A stretch of 42,972 nt of DNA from CAZFCK01 sp964517355 (GCA_964517355.1 CAZFCK010000011.1:1-42972); one strand, 5' to 3'; numbered from the stretch's first letter, positions 33,098 through 42,351 are shown. The notes: generated from the sequence alone by a model not told the origin. Translations and numbers: made by a program.

Positions 33098-34441
33098 TTA
33101 CGCCTCTGTCTCCTCGCGCACGTCGATTTTGCCCGTCACCGCCGCCGTGATCAGCGCGGTGCGGTATTCCTGGAGCTTGGCGATGGCGGCTTGGTTTTTG
33201 GTAATGAGGGATTTGAGCTTTTCGACTTCATTCTCAAGATATTGTACTATTTGTATTTGTTCTGATTTGGGAGGTTTGCAAACAACAATATATCCATACC
33301 TATTGGGGTTTAAATTGGCCTGCCCGATACTGGGTAAAGCTACAACTCTAGCTCGCGCGAGAATGGTTGGGGTATTAAGCAGGTAGTTGAAATAGTAAGG
33401 TGTTGAATCGTCAGTGAATCGGAGTCTTACGAGATAAGATGCAAATGTAACATTATCTCCACCTTCGAAAACACCCACTTTTCCTATAAGGTCAAGGCTG
33501 TTCGTTCTATTAAATAGGAGATCGCCATCGCGGAGCAGGAGTTTCCGATCTACATGGTCTACAAATCGTTTCTGCGGGCATGTTACTACGCCTTCATTTA
33601 TGTCACCCATGGTCAGCATTTCGAAATTTCCTTCAACATCAGCAACTTCGGATATGCCATAAATGACATCCGAAAAAACCTGCTTAAGATGAAGTACCTC
33701 CCAATGCTCCGGCACCTCACCCAGCCACTCCACGCCCGAGTCCTTCATGGGGGCGTCGGGGTCCAGGCCCTTGGTCACGGCGTGGCTGATGACGGCGGCG
33801 CGTTTTTCCGCGAGCAGTTCGATGAGCCGCTTCTTCTTGGCTATGAGCGCGTCAATGCGGCCCGTCTCGCGGTCCAGGAAGGCGGCGATGGCGGTTTGTT
33901 CGGGGAGGGGGGGAGTTGGAATTCTAAAGTTTTGAATTACCCCCATGCCAATATTCTGTTGAGTGCCAAAATTCCATGAGGTTTCGATTGTGGATTTTAC
34001 AACCGTGGATTGGAGGTAATAAAATGCATAATATCGATTTACGATGGAATCTCGACACCTTATGGCGGCAAGAGGCGACCAAATGTTGAACTCCTCTTCA
34101 GTTTCGACTATGGCAATCCGGCCAGTAGTTGCACCTGATTTCACCATATAAATATCGCCTTTTTTGGGGAGATATTTCCGGCTGTATTTTTGATGATCTT
34201 CCTCTGAGATATAGCCCCGAATTTTATTGAAATTCACTTTGCCATCAAAAATTGCCTCAGCTGATACAAAAGGGACACCTTCATCAAGTATTTCTGGTGT
34301 TTCATGCGGACCATCGGTAACGGGAGTGGATACGATAAATCTTATCCGGCTAACCTCCCACCCCTCAGGCACCTCCCCCAGCCACTCCACGCCCGAGTCC
34401 TTGTACGCGGGGTAGGGCTTGTATCTGCCCGCGCTGTTCAT
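33098..34441 (-). CDS. hsdS: Type I restriction-modification specificity subunit HsdS
   Basis: 447 residues with two target-recognition domains separated by conserved helices. The phrase KDSGVEWLGEVPE-WEV occurs twice, at about residues 14-30 and 214-231, marking the start of each domain. The central spacer has LPEQTAIAAFLDRETGRIDALIAKKKRLIELL, with a similar helix at the C-terminus (ENEVEKLKSLITKNQAAIAKLQEYRTALI). These helices set the spacing of the bipartite DNA target. Its ATG overlaps the preceding RhuM-family stop by four bases. The GC content of the recognition domains is lower than that of hsdM and hsdR, as is common for exchanged specificity domains. Confidence 0.95.
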   Translation of the reverse strand: MNSAGRYKPYPAYKDSGVEWLGEVPEGWEVSRIRFIVSTPVTDGPHETPEILDEGVPFVSAEAIFDGKVNFNKIRGYISEEDHQKYSRKYLPKKGDIYMVKSGATTGRIAIVETEEEFNIWSPLAAIRCRDSIVNRYYAFYYLQSTVVKSTIETSWNFGTQQNIGMGVIQNFRIPTPPLPEQTAIAAFLDRETGRIDALIAKKKRLIELLAEKRAAVISHAVTKGLDPDAPMKDSGVEWLGEVPEHWEVLHLKQVFSDVIYGISEVADVEGNFEMLTMGDINEGVVTCPQKRFVDHVDRKLLLRDGDLLFNRTNSLDLIGKVGVFEGGDNVTFASYLVRLRFTDDSTPYYFNYLLNTPTILARARVVALPSIGQANLNPNRYGYIVVCKPPKSEQIQIVQYLENEVEKLKSLITKNQAAIAKLQEYRTALITAAVTGKIDVREETEA

Positions 34442-35469
34442 GACCGGCCCCCTTTGGCGTCCTGCTCCACGCGCTGGGCCAGGGCCTCGAATTCCGCATC
34501 TTCCGCGTCGGCCTGGGCCGCCTCCAACTCTCGCCTGTGGGCGTCGTACTTCTCGTACTCCTCCAGGGCCAGCTTTCTTGCCACTTCCATGGACACGCGG
34601 CCCGCGTCCTGCAAGACGTCCTGCTCGTTGAAGGCAAGGAAGGCGTCCAGCTTCTCGCGCCAGTCCTTCATGTACAGCGGCTGGCGGCGTTGGGCCTGCA
34701 TCTCGGCGTAGTCCAGGTACATGGTCACCAGACGGTTGAGGTGGCTCAACTCCTCGGCGCTCAGGTAGTTCTTGGCCGTGGTCACGTCGCCCTTGCGTAC
34801 CTTGCTCCCCCTCCAGGAGGTCAAGCCCATGTTGGGCTTGGTCGCATCGGCGCGGTCGCGGATCAGTTCCGCCGCCGTCATGCCCGAGGCGGCCCAGTGC
34901 ATCTTGTTCTGGACGATCTTGAAGAAGGTCCGGGTCTCGTCGGCGTTGGGCTTATAGTCGATGGCCAGCATGTAGATGTCGCGAATCTTCTGGTAGAAGC
35001 GCTTCTCCGAGGCGCGTATGTCGCGGATGCGCTCAAGCAGCTCATCGAAGTAGTCCTGCCCCAGATTGCGCCCCTCCTTGAGGCGTTCGTCATCCATGGC
35101 GAAGCCCTTGACCAGGTACTCGCGCAGCTGATGCGTGGCCCACTGCCGGAACTGCACGCCGCGGTGCGAGCGCACGCGGTAGCCCACAGCGAGAATGGCG
35201 TCCAGGTTGTAGTGGTTTGTGAGGTACTGCTTGCCGTCATGGGCAGTTATTCGGAATTTCCTAATAACTGCCACCTCAGCCAGCTCCCCGTCTTGAAATA
35301 CGTTCTTGAGGTGCTCGTTGATGGTGGGAACCGAGACCTGGAAGAGCTCGGCCATGAGCTTTTGCGTCATCCAGACGGTTTCGCCCTCCATGCGCACCTG
35401 GATGCGGCTCTGGCCGTCCTCGGTCTGATAGAGCAGCAGCTCGCCGGCGGGTACGAGTTCGTTGTTCAC
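34438..35469 (-). CDS. RhuM-family protein embedded in the type I R-M operon
   Basis: 343 residues. The N-terminal half matches the RhuM/virulence-protein family: MEGETVWMTQKLMAELFQVSVPTINEHLKNVFQDGEL is a DNA-binding-like segment, followed by YNLDAILAVGYRVRSHRGVQFRQWATHQLREYLVKGF, the family hallmark. The C-terminal part is helical and charged. It overlaps hsdM by four bases and hsdS by four bases (ATGA both times), so its synthesis is coupled to the methylase subunits. RhuM-like proteins are often found beside type I R-M genes, but their role there is not known to me. A modulator of the methylase or an anti-phage effector are possibilities. Confidence 0.85.
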   Translation of the reverse strand: MNNELVPAGELLLYQTEDGQSRIQVRMEGETVWMTQKLMAELFQVSVPTINEHLKNVFQDGELAEVAVIRKFRITAHDGKQYLTNHYNLDAILAVGYRVRSHRGVQFRQWATHQLREYLVKGFAMDDERLKEGRNLGQDYFDELLERIRDIRASEKRFYQKIRDIYMLAIDYKPNADETRTFFKIVQNKMHWAASGMTAAELIRDRADATKPNMGLTSWRGSKVRKGDVTTAKNYLSAEELSHLNRLVTMYLDYAEMQAQRRQPLYMKDWREKLDAFLAFNEQDVLQDAGRVSMEVARKLALEEYEKYDAHRRELEAAQADAEDAEFEALAQRVEQDAKGGRS

Positions 35470-37517
35470 TCGGCAACCTCCCCGATCATGGCCACGATCT
35501 CACGCTCCAGCTCCTTGATCTCGGCCTCGATTTCGGCCAGGGGACGCGGGGGCGTGTAGGTGTAGAAATGCCGCGTGAGCGGAATCTCATAGCCCACCTT
35601 GGTCTTGCTCTCGTCGATCCAGGCGTCCGGGACGTGGGGCAGAACCTCGCGCCGGAAGTAGTCCTGGATGCGCTCCTTCAGGGGCACGACCTCGGTGTCG
35701 CGCAGGGAGCTGTCCGGCTCGGCGATGCCCTTGGAATCCGTGCAGATGGCGGCGGTCTCGTCGCGCTCCCCAAGTGCGGCCAGGATCATCTTGTGGTCCG
35801 CCGTGGCCAGACGGACGTCCTGTGCCTTGGCCTTGGCTTTGAGGTCCTTCAGGAAGGCCTTTCGATCCTTATGGAGCTTGCCGGGATCGAGGGCGGTCAA
35901 TACGCCCAGGATTTCCCGCTGCCTGGCCTGGCCGCTCCGGATTTCGAGCTCCCTGGCCACGGGGTCCTTCTTCTTGCTCGCGGCCAGGTTTCGGAAGGCG
36001 GTTTCCTGCTCCAGCCGGGCGACGCGCTCGGGCGAGGCCTGGAAGTTGAGCCGCAAGGGGCGCTCCACCGTGATTTTATGATAACCGAAGTCCTCGTTGT
36101 CAAAAACCTTGGACTTCACGCCGTCGGCGAAGTCGCCATAGATGCGGCAGATGTCGCCGATCTGGTCGGGGCGGCTTCCGTTGCTCCCACCATTACCGTT
36201 GCCGCTTTCGCTGATTTCGTGGCGCTTGTTGCCCAGGCTCTTGCGCATCTTCACGAAGTGTTCCCGCGCGTCGATGAGCTGGACCTTGCCTTTGCGGTGG
36301 GGGAGCTTGCGGTTGGTGAGCATCCAGACATAGGTGAAGATGCCCGTGTTGTAGAAGAGCTGGTCCGGCAAGGCCACAATGGCTTCCAGCCAGTCGTTTT
36401 CGATGATCCAGCGCCGGATCTCGGATTCGCCGCTTCCGGCGTCCCCGGTGAACAGGGGCGAACCGTTGAAGACGATGCCGATGCGCGAGCCGCCATCCTT
36501 GGGGGCGCGCATCTTGGAAATCATGTGCTGGAGGAAGAGCAGCGCGCCGTCGTTGATGCGCGGCAGACCGGCCCCGAAGCGCCCCTCATAGCCTTGGTTC
36601 TCGTATTCGGCCCGGATGTGCTTTTCCTGCTGCTTCCAGGAGACGCCAAAGGGCGGGTTGGCGAGCATGTAATCGAAGGTCTCTCCTGGGAACCGGTCCT
36701 GGCTGAAGGTGTCGCCCTGCTTGATGTTGTCCGCGTTCTCGCCCTTGATGAGCATGTCCGACTTGCACACGGCGTAGGATTCGTCGTTCCAGTCCTGGCC
36801 GAAGAGGTGGGGCGAGGCCTCGCGGTTGAGTTCGTGGATGTAGGCCTCGGCGGTGGAGAGCATGCCGCCGGTGCCGCAGGCGGGGTCGTAGATGGTCTTG
36901 ACGATGTGGCTCCTGGGGATGTCCTTTTCCTCCATGAGCAGGAGGTTGACCATGAGCTTGATGACCTCGCGCGGGGTGAAGTGCTCTCCGGCCTCTTCGT
37001 TGGATTGCTCCGCGCCGATCCTGATCAGCTCCTCGAAGACGTAGCCCATCTGCATGTTGTCCACGCGCTGCGGGCTCAGGTCGGTTTTATTGAAGGCCTT
37101 GACCACCTCGTAGAGCAGGTTTTTGTCGTTCATACGCTCTATCTGCGTACCGAAATCGAAACGCTCCATGATGTGGCGGACATTGGCCGAAAATGCGCTG
37201 ATGTAACTGTTCAGATTTGGGGCGATATTGTCGGGGTCGTCCAGGAGCCTGGCGAAATCGAGCCTGGAGACGTTGTAAAAGTCCTCGCCCGTGACCTCGC
37301 AGAGCTTGGCCTTGACGATGTTTTCCGACTTGCCTTCCAGCCCGGCGTGTTCGGCCAGGGCCTGTTCCTTGGTGGGGGCGAGCACGCAGTCAAAACGCCT
37401 GAGCACGGTCAGGGGCAGGATGACTTTGCGGTACTCGTTGCGCTTATACGGGCCGCGCAGCAGGTTGCAGATGGACCAAATGAAGTTCGCGAGCTGAGAA
37501 TGGGTTTCGGGGGACAT
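35466..37517 (-). CDS. hsdM: Type I restriction-modification methyltransferase HsdM
   Basis: 683 residues, longer than the usual ~500. The N-terminal helical HsdM domain is followed by an N6-adenine methylase domain with SAM motif I DPACGTGGMLSTAEAYI and catalytic motif IV ANPPFG. A C-terminal extension of about 150-200 residues (from about LEQETAFRNLAASKKKD) ends in a coiled-coil-like EIEAEIKELEREIVAMI. Long-form HsdM proteins of this kind are known in operons with this gene order. It methylates adenine in the target chosen by HsdS and is the first gene of the operon. Confidence 0.95.
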   Translation of the reverse strand: MSPETHSQLANFIWSICNLLRGPYKRNEYRKVILPLTVLRRFDCVLAPTKEQALAEHAGLEGKSENIVKAKLCEVTGEDFYNVSRLDFARLLDDPDNIAPNLNSYISAFSANVRHIMERFDFGTQIERMNDKNLLYEVVKAFNKTDLSPQRVDNMQMGYVFEELIRIGAEQSNEEAGEHFTPREVIKLMVNLLLMEEKDIPRSHIVKTIYDPACGTGGMLSTAEAYIHELNREASPHLFGQDWNDESYAVCKSDMLIKGENADNIKQGDTFSQDRFPGETFDYMLANPPFGVSWKQQEKHIRAEYENQGYEGRFGAGLPRINDGALLFLQHMISKMRAPKDGGSRIGIVFNGSPLFTGDAGSGESEIRRWIIENDWLEAIVALPDQLFYNTGIFTYVWMLTNRKLPHRKGKVQLIDAREHFVKMRKSLGNKRHEISESGNGNGGSNGSRPDQIGDICRIYGDFADGVKSKVFDNEDFGYHKITVERPLRLNFQASPERVARLEQETAFRNLAASKKKDPVARELEIRSGQARQREILGVLTALDPGKLHKDRKAFLKDLKAKAKAQDVRLATADHKMILAALGERDETAAICTDSKGIAEPDSSLRDTEVVPLKERIQDYFRREVLPHVPDAWIDESKTKVGYEIPLTRHFYTYTPPRPLAEIEAEIKELEREIVAMIGEVAE

Positions 37518-37667
37518 GTTCGATCACTTGTTGCCGGTCAGGTGTCAATCATATTTGAAAAATGATATGTATTGCCATCGAAAATACAAAAAGGTGCCCA
37601 ATGCGCTTGCCGTCGTGAATAGACAAGGCGAATACGATGTGTGACCGAAATGAGTTATCAGCCACAT

Positions 37668-38000
37668 GCGCACTCTGACAAGGGCTTCTCCCGCAAAGAC
37701 GCATATGGAGCGTCCTGGAGCGTTTTTCTCAATGTTATAGCATGGCAACCATGAAAAGGTTGGGATGCGCGATCAAGTCCACAATATGCTGTAAAATTTT
37801 GGACTCGATCCCCGCTTCTGAAGAGCGCGTTTGTGCTTTCAGCCGCGCAGGGCGTCTCGGGGCGCATGGGCAGAAGCGGCTGTGTTCGGTCAAGCGCCTG
37901 GATTTGGGACTTCTCGTCAACACAAAGGACAAGGGCGTTATCGGGAGGTTCCATGTACAGGCCGAGGATAGCCGCTTGTTTTTCCTCAAATGAAGGAAGT
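37668..38000 (-). pseudogene. IS630-family transposase remnant
   Basis: The minus-strand frame reads FEEKQAAILGLYMEPPD and NALVLCVDEKSQIQALDRTQ then PLLPMRP, the conserved core around the first catalytic Asp (CVDEKSQ) of IS630-type transposases. The normal continuation is lost after about 60 residues and the frame decays. It is a broken copy lying next to the single-hairpin family B unit at 38032-38070. The region 37518-37667 upstream of hsdM shows no gene. Confidence 0.82.
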
Positions 38001-38031
38001 CATTATTTAGATTTATTTCAAGGGCGCGACA

Positions 38032-38070
38032 CTAGAGCATCTAGCGCTTTTCAAGCGTGAGATGCTCTAG
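38032..38070. repeat. Family B terminal hairpin as a 39-bp palindromic unit
   Basis: This unit begins CTAGAGCATCT and ends AGATGCTCTAG, with CGCTT/AAGCG nested inside. It is the third hairpin of family B with symmetrical CTAG ends and nothing else. It sits between the IS630 remnant and the truncated PAS gene. Confidence 0.82.
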
Positions 38071-38375
38071 TCTTGTCCGGGGCTTTTCACCGCAGCCCCT
38101 CCCGCCGGGTTTTGAGCGGGGGACATCCGCGCGATCGTTGCGTTGGCCCAGGCGAGAGTCATGTCACGATTGATAAGACACAAACCGATGTTAAGCGAAG
38201 CAAGGATTGCATTCATCCTGTTTCGCTCCTCCAGCAGTGACACAGGGGAATTTTGTGCAGGTTCGCCTTCGAACCCCTCCGCTTGTCTGATTTTTGTCTC
38301 AAGTCGAACGACTTCCTCACGTAATGCGCGTAACTCTTCGATAAGTTGCTCTTTGCTTTTATCTTGATCACACAT
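38067..38375 (-). pseudogene. Truncated PAS-domain sensor gene
   Basis: From ATG 38375 the product starts with a coiled coil (KEQLIEELRALREEVVRLETKI) and then LLEERNRMNAILASLNIGLCLINRDMTLAWANATIARM, the beginning of a PAS domain typical of sensor kinases. It stops after about 100 residues, where the TAG at 38067-38069 is supplied by the CTAG end of the repeat unit. A full sensor would run several hundred residues further. The gene was probably cut by the repeat or IS630 insertion. Confidence 0.65.
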
Positions 38376-38432
38376 GGCGCCACTCGTGGAAAGGAGGATA
38401 GGCATAATAATGTACCACAATCTGTCAAACAT

Positions 38433-38862
38433 TTCAGAACGTTACTGCAACAAATGATCATGGCGTATCAGTGTCGCCGTGTTCCCTGCACACGGCTACC
38501 CCAAGGCATAGAGAGAATCTTTACATACTTCGGTATGAAGTCGTCCAGACCAAATCTGGCTGACCTTTGTTCACAGTCACGGTGAAAGGTTACATAACCA
38601 ATTCGGCGGCAATACGACAACGATTGTGTAAATGGTGTAACCATGCAAGGAAGTTCGGGAACTGAAGCCGAAAGCCAGTGCCCCCGCCGGAATTATGTAT
38701 GTTTTTGCCTAAGCGATGAGGGCCTGACTCGCCCGGGAAGTCGTGAAATCTGGCGGCTGTCCATCCCTGAGCGAGGAAACGGCCAGCGGAGTCGTGGGAT
38801 TGGTGTTTGCAGATCCGCCCTGATCCTTTATGTGGCAGTAGGCGTAAGAATTATCGTCATGC
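38433..38862. other. Unassigned region between PAS remnant and pstB
   Basis: 430 bp. A small hairpin CCAGA-CCAAA-TCTGG lies near 38547. The plus-strand stretch 38643-38830 is open and GC-rich, but I cannot match it to any protein or structured RNA. It may be debris of a mobile element. Confidence 0.35.
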
Positions 38863-39621
38863 TCAAAATATTTCCTCTAATGTGGTTGCCAATATGGCCT
38901 GATCACAAAGCGCACCCGGTGCGAGGCTTTCAATCCGGTCGCCTTCACACATGACCAACAGCCGCCGGGCCAGTCGTCGGGCTTGACTCAGACTATGAGA
39001 AACAAGCAAAAGCGTATAGCGTTCCGCCAAAGACAGAAGGAGATCTTCAACCTGGCCCGCAGCCTTGAAGTCCAACGATGCTGTGGGTTCATCCAACAGC
39101 AATATCTCGGGTTCAAGCGCTAAAGCACGGGCCAGACATAGACGCTGCTGTTGTCCGCCTGAGAGAGTAGCCGCGGGATGGGCAAGCCGGTCTTTAACTT
39201 CTTCCCAAAGCAACGCGGTGCGCAAGGCCTTCTCGACGCGACCGGCCAGCTCGGATTTATGAACAGAACTTGTCGCGGTCAGGGGCAAAGTAATATTTCG
39301 AGCAATACTCACCGGCAAAACGTTGGGCGTTTGAAAAACCATGCCCACGCGACGGCGTAAAGTCGCCAGGGGCATTTCTTCTGCGTACACGTTAACGACC
39401 GCATCATGTAAACGAACATAAACACGTCCCGAGGTTTGACAGTCGGGAAAGCATTCGTTCAGACGGTTTATGGCTCGCAGCAGGGTGCTCTTGCCACAGC
39501 CAGAGCGGCCCACGAGTACCGTCGGGCCACCTACAGGCGCGTCTAGGGTCAGGTTGTTCAATATGACGCGCTGGCCGAAGCAAATCCTGAGATTCTGGAC
39601 GGATATGGCTTGTTGGGTCAT
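38863..39621 (-). CDS. pstB: Phosphate ABC transporter ATP-binding protein
   Basis: 252 residues from ATG 39621, which forms an ATGA overlap with pstA. Walker A is GRSGCGKST, the Q-loop is MVFQTPNVLP, the ABC signature LSGGQQQRLCLARAL, Walker B ILLLDEPTASLD, and the switch His is in LLVSHSLSQA. The QTPNVLP and NRLNECFP segments are typical of PstB. It drives high-affinity phosphate uptake through PstA and PstC. No phoU follows, although phoU normally ends this operon. Confidence 0.88.
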   Translation of the reverse strand: MTQQAISVQNLRICFGQRVILNNLTLDAPVGGPTVLVGRSGCGKSTLLRAINRLNECFPDCQTSGRVYVRLHDAVVNVYAEEMPLATLRRRVGMVFQTPNVLPVSIARNITLPLTATSSVHKSELAGRVEKALRTALLWEEVKDRLAHPAATLSGGQQQRLCLARALALEPEILLLDEPTASLDFKAAGQVEDLLLSLAERYTLLLVSHSLSQARRLARRLLVMCEGDRIESLAPGALCDQAILATTLEEIF

Positions 39622-40508
39622 TTGATGTCGCCTGTTTTCCAACGTTTATCCATGGCCGCCCGTAACTTGTGCGCGCCAAGGAAAAGCGCGGTGGTGAAGA
39701 AAAGAAGGAGAAGCGCCGCCCCGAATCCGCGATCCAAGTCAGCCTGGGATTGGTGTTCAGCCGCGATAAAATAAATCGAAAATGGTAGAGCCTCGAATTT
39801 GTCGGTCAGGCTGCTCGGCGTGCCGGCGTTGGCAACGACGCCGGTCAGAAGGATGACAGCCGTGTCCTCAGCCGCGCGCCCCACAGCCAGGATCAATCCG
39901 CTGAGTATGCCCTTGCTTGCGGATGGCAGAAGAATGCGCATGAGCGTCTGCATGCGCGTAAGGCCCAGGCTTGTTCCCGTCAAGCGCAGGTCAGGCGACA
40001 GGGCCTCCAGAGAGACGCGGGTGGCGTTGATCAGGTAGGGTAAAACCAAGAGCGCCAGGCAGCAGGCCGCCAGCAGCAGGCACGTGTTGGCCGTCGGCAG
40101 AAGCGTTCGCCGCAAAAGAAGGATCAGCGCGAAGCCGAACAGCCCCATGACGATGGACGGGATACCAGCAAGTATATCCACAAACAACGTCAGCCACGTT
40201 CGAGTTTGACCCGTTGCGTATTCGGCAAGATAAGCGCCGCCGGCTACGCCCATAGGTGCGGCCACGGCCGTGGCGAGCAGTACCAGACAAAGCGTTCCAC
40301 AGCAGGCGGGCCAAAGGCCGTCGAACACGGGCCAGCCCAGGAACAAGGCCTTCAGCGGCGGAGTGTCGCCAAAAAGAAGCTTCAGCCCAAGGGTTGGCAC
40401 TCCTCGGACAAACAGAAACCCCAGCAGCGTAGCGATGATCGCCAGGACAGCGAGAACGCAGGCCCAAGCAAAGCTCGTGCAAAGCCCCCGTACAAGACTA
40501 GTCCGCAT
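39618..40508 (-). CDS. pstA: Phosphate ABC transporter permease PstA
   Basis: 296 residues from ATG 40508, chosen because GAGGAAGCA sits directly upstream; an upstream in-frame start would extend the overlap with pstC. Six transmembrane helices. The permease loop contains EALSPDLRLTGTSLGLTRMQTLMRILLPSASKGILSGLILAVGRAAEDTAVI, which carries the EAA-type coupling helix. It overlaps pstC by 11 bp. It forms the channel together with PstC. Confidence 0.9.
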   Translation of the reverse strand: MRTSLVRGLCTSFAWACVLAVLAIIATLLGFLFVRGVPTLGLKLLFGDTPPLKALFLGWPVFDGLWPACCGTLCLVLLATAVAAPMGVAGGAYLAEYATGQTRTWLTLFVDILAGIPSIVMGLFGFALILLLRRTLLPTANTCLLLAACCLALLVLPYLINATRVSLEALSPDLRLTGTSLGLTRMQTLMRILLPSASKGILSGLILAVGRAAEDTAVILLTGVVANAGTPSSLTDKFEALPFSIYFIAAEHQSQADLDRGFGAALLLLFFTTALFLGAHKLRAAMDKRWKTGDIK

Positions 40509-41430
40509 TGCTTCCTCCCTCACCGCCATGGCCCAGCCACCGCAGGCACAGGTTCACCGCCACAGTCATGCCGAAAAGGATAATTCCGGCGGCAAACAGG
40601 GAGTAATAGGCCGTGGACTGGCTATCGGTGGCCAGAACAAGCGCAATATGAGCCGACAACGTCCTGATGGAATCCAGGGGCGAAGCCGGAATCTGGGGCG
40701 CGTTGCCAGAGAGCATGAGCGGGATGATTGCGTCCCCGGCCGCCCGGCCGAAGCCAAGAACGGCTGCGGCCAACAGCCCCCTGGAGGACAGGGGCAGAGT
40801 TAGCCGCAGAAGTCGTTGCGTCGTGTCCATCCCCACCGCTTCGCAGGTCATCCGGATGCGCGGCTCCACTTGGGAAAACTGCGCGTCAATGATGAGCACT
40901 ATAGTCGGTAGGACCAGGATGGCAAGCATAAGCGAGGCCGTCAGCCAGCAGAAACCCGCCCCCCTTCCGAACAACTCACGAACAAATGGGGTCAGCAGGA
41001 AAACGGCCGAGAATCCATAGACGACAGTGGGCACGCCTGTCATGAACCGAATGACGGCCATAAGAGGTTTGGCCAATCTCTGTGGGCCAAGGCCGTGGAC
41101 AAAGCAACAAATGCCCAACGCTGCGGGATAAGCCAGTATTAACGCTGAGCACCCCAGGAGCGCCGAACCTACGACCATGGGCAGAATGCCGAATTGGCCC
41201 TGGAATGGCCGCCAAGTCCAGGAAAGCACGGCGGAAAGGCCATCGCCTTGCAATAACGGTAGCGAGAACCAGGCCAAAAACGCGAACATGGCCGCAAGAG
41301 AAATCGCGGTGCACCAAGCCGCCAGGCACAGCCCGCAAGTGAACAGTTTTTCGACGACAACCCGGCGGCGGTCCGAGCCTTGACCACGCCGCCGGGTCAT
41401 ACGTTCGTTTGAAGTAAACCTTTGTCGCAT
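40498..41430 (-). CDS. pstC: Phosphate ABC transporter permease PstC
   Basis: 310 residues with six transmembrane helices after an Arg-rich cytoplasmic start. The coupling loop reads CEAVGMDTTQRLLRLTLPLSSRGLLAAAVLGFGRAAGDAI. It starts 32 bp after the pstS stop. No strong ribosome site is seen before ATG 41430; a second ATG ten codons in is also possible. Confidence 0.88.
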   Translation of the reverse strand: MRQRFTSNERMTRRRGQGSDRRRVVVEKLFTCGLCLAAWCTAISLAAMFAFLAWFSLPLLQGDGLSAVLSWTWRPFQGQFGILPMVVGSALLGCSALILAYPAALGICCFVHGLGPQRLAKPLMAVIRFMTGVPTVVYGFSAVFLLTPFVRELFGRGAGFCWLTASLMLAILVLPTIVLIIDAQFSQVEPRIRMTCEAVGMDTTQRLLRLTLPLSSRGLLAAAVLGFGRAAGDAIIPLMLSGNAPQIPASPLDSIRTLSAHIALVLATDSQSTAYYSLFAAGIILFGMTVAVNLCLRWLGHGGEGGSNAD

Positions 41431-41462
41431 TCAGATCAGATCGAACCCAAAAAAGCGAAAGA

Positions 41463-42299
41463 TTATTGGAGGGGTATGTAACCGGCGGCCTTGATGATCT
41501 CTACGCAGCCGGGGCCGGTTACGTACTCGATAAAGGATTTCGTCAGGCCGGTAGGCTCACCTTTGGTGTTCATATACAGCTTGCGAGAGATCTTGTACTC
41601 ACCGGACATCGCCTTTTCCTGGGTCACAGCCACGCCGTCAAGTGCCGGAGCTTTCACTGTCTCGTCAATGTTACCGATGGACACGTAGCCCACGGCGTTC
41701 GGGTCCCCGGCAACTGCGGTCTTCATAGCACCGTTGGAAGGAACCACGTTGGCCGAGTCCACAATGGGTCCCTTCTGTAACAGCTTCTTCCAGAACACCT
41801 CGCGGGTGCCGCTGGCCTCGTCTCGAGTGAAGACGTTAATGGCCGCGTCAGCTCCACCCACGTCCTTCCAGTTGGTTATCTTGCCGGCGAAGATATCCTG
41901 AACCTGCTGCGTTGTCAGCTCGCCGACAGCGTTGTCCGGGTTGACGATGACGGCTACGCCGTCGATGGCGAAGGGGAAGGAGACGAGACCGTACTTGGCG
42001 ACCTCTGCCTCGGACAAGGCCCGGCCAGTATCACCGATATCTACCAGTCCCTCGCCGACTTTCTGCACGCCCACTCCAGAGCCGCCCCCGGCCACGGTGA
42101 TCTGGATTTCCGGATTGGCCGTCATGATGTTCTTGGCCGCCTCCTTCATTACCGGGATATGCGCTGTGCCGCCGGCGATGTCGATTTTACCTTTCATGCC
42201 GGCAAAGACGTCCAAATCTCCGGCCAAAGCGGGCTGGGCCGAAATGAGCAGAATAACGGCCGCAAATGTAGAGAAAAATCTTTTGCATGCACCAATCAT
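41463..42299 (-). CDS. pstS: Phosphate ABC transporter substrate-binding protein PstS
   Basis: 278 residues from ATG 42299, preferred because GGAGG lies eight bases upstream; an earlier ATG at 42314 overlaps that site. A signal peptide ends in PALA. The mature protein shows phosphate-binding motifs: IAGGTAHIPVMKEAA (type I loop), AGGGSGVGVQKVGEGLVDIGDTGR, DEASGTREVFWKKL and NAVGYVSIGNID. It captures phosphate in the periplasm for PstC/PstA. It is the first gene of the operon, behind a good promoter. Confidence 0.93.
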   Translation of the reverse strand: MIGACKRFFSTFAAVILLISAQPALAGDLDVFAGMKGKIDIAGGTAHIPVMKEAAKNIMTANPEIQITVAGGGSGVGVQKVGEGLVDIGDTGRALSEAEVAKYGLVSFPFAIDGVAVIVNPDNAVGELTTQQVQDIFAGKITNWKDVGGADAAINVFTRDEASGTREVFWKKLLQKGPIVDSANVVPSNGAMKTAVAGDPNAVGYVSIGNIDETVKAPALDGVAVTQEKAMSGEYKISRKLYMNTKGEPTGLTKSFIEYVTGPGCVEIIKAAGYIPLQ

Positions 42300-42351
42300 C
42301 ACGTCTACCTCCATGGTGGCTAGTTATTTCGATCAGAATCATCGACCTTTA

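Noticed and set aside
35568..37565. 665-codon plus-strand frame opposite hsdM
   Set aside because: It is a shadow of hsdM, which has the DPACGTGG and NPPFG motifs.
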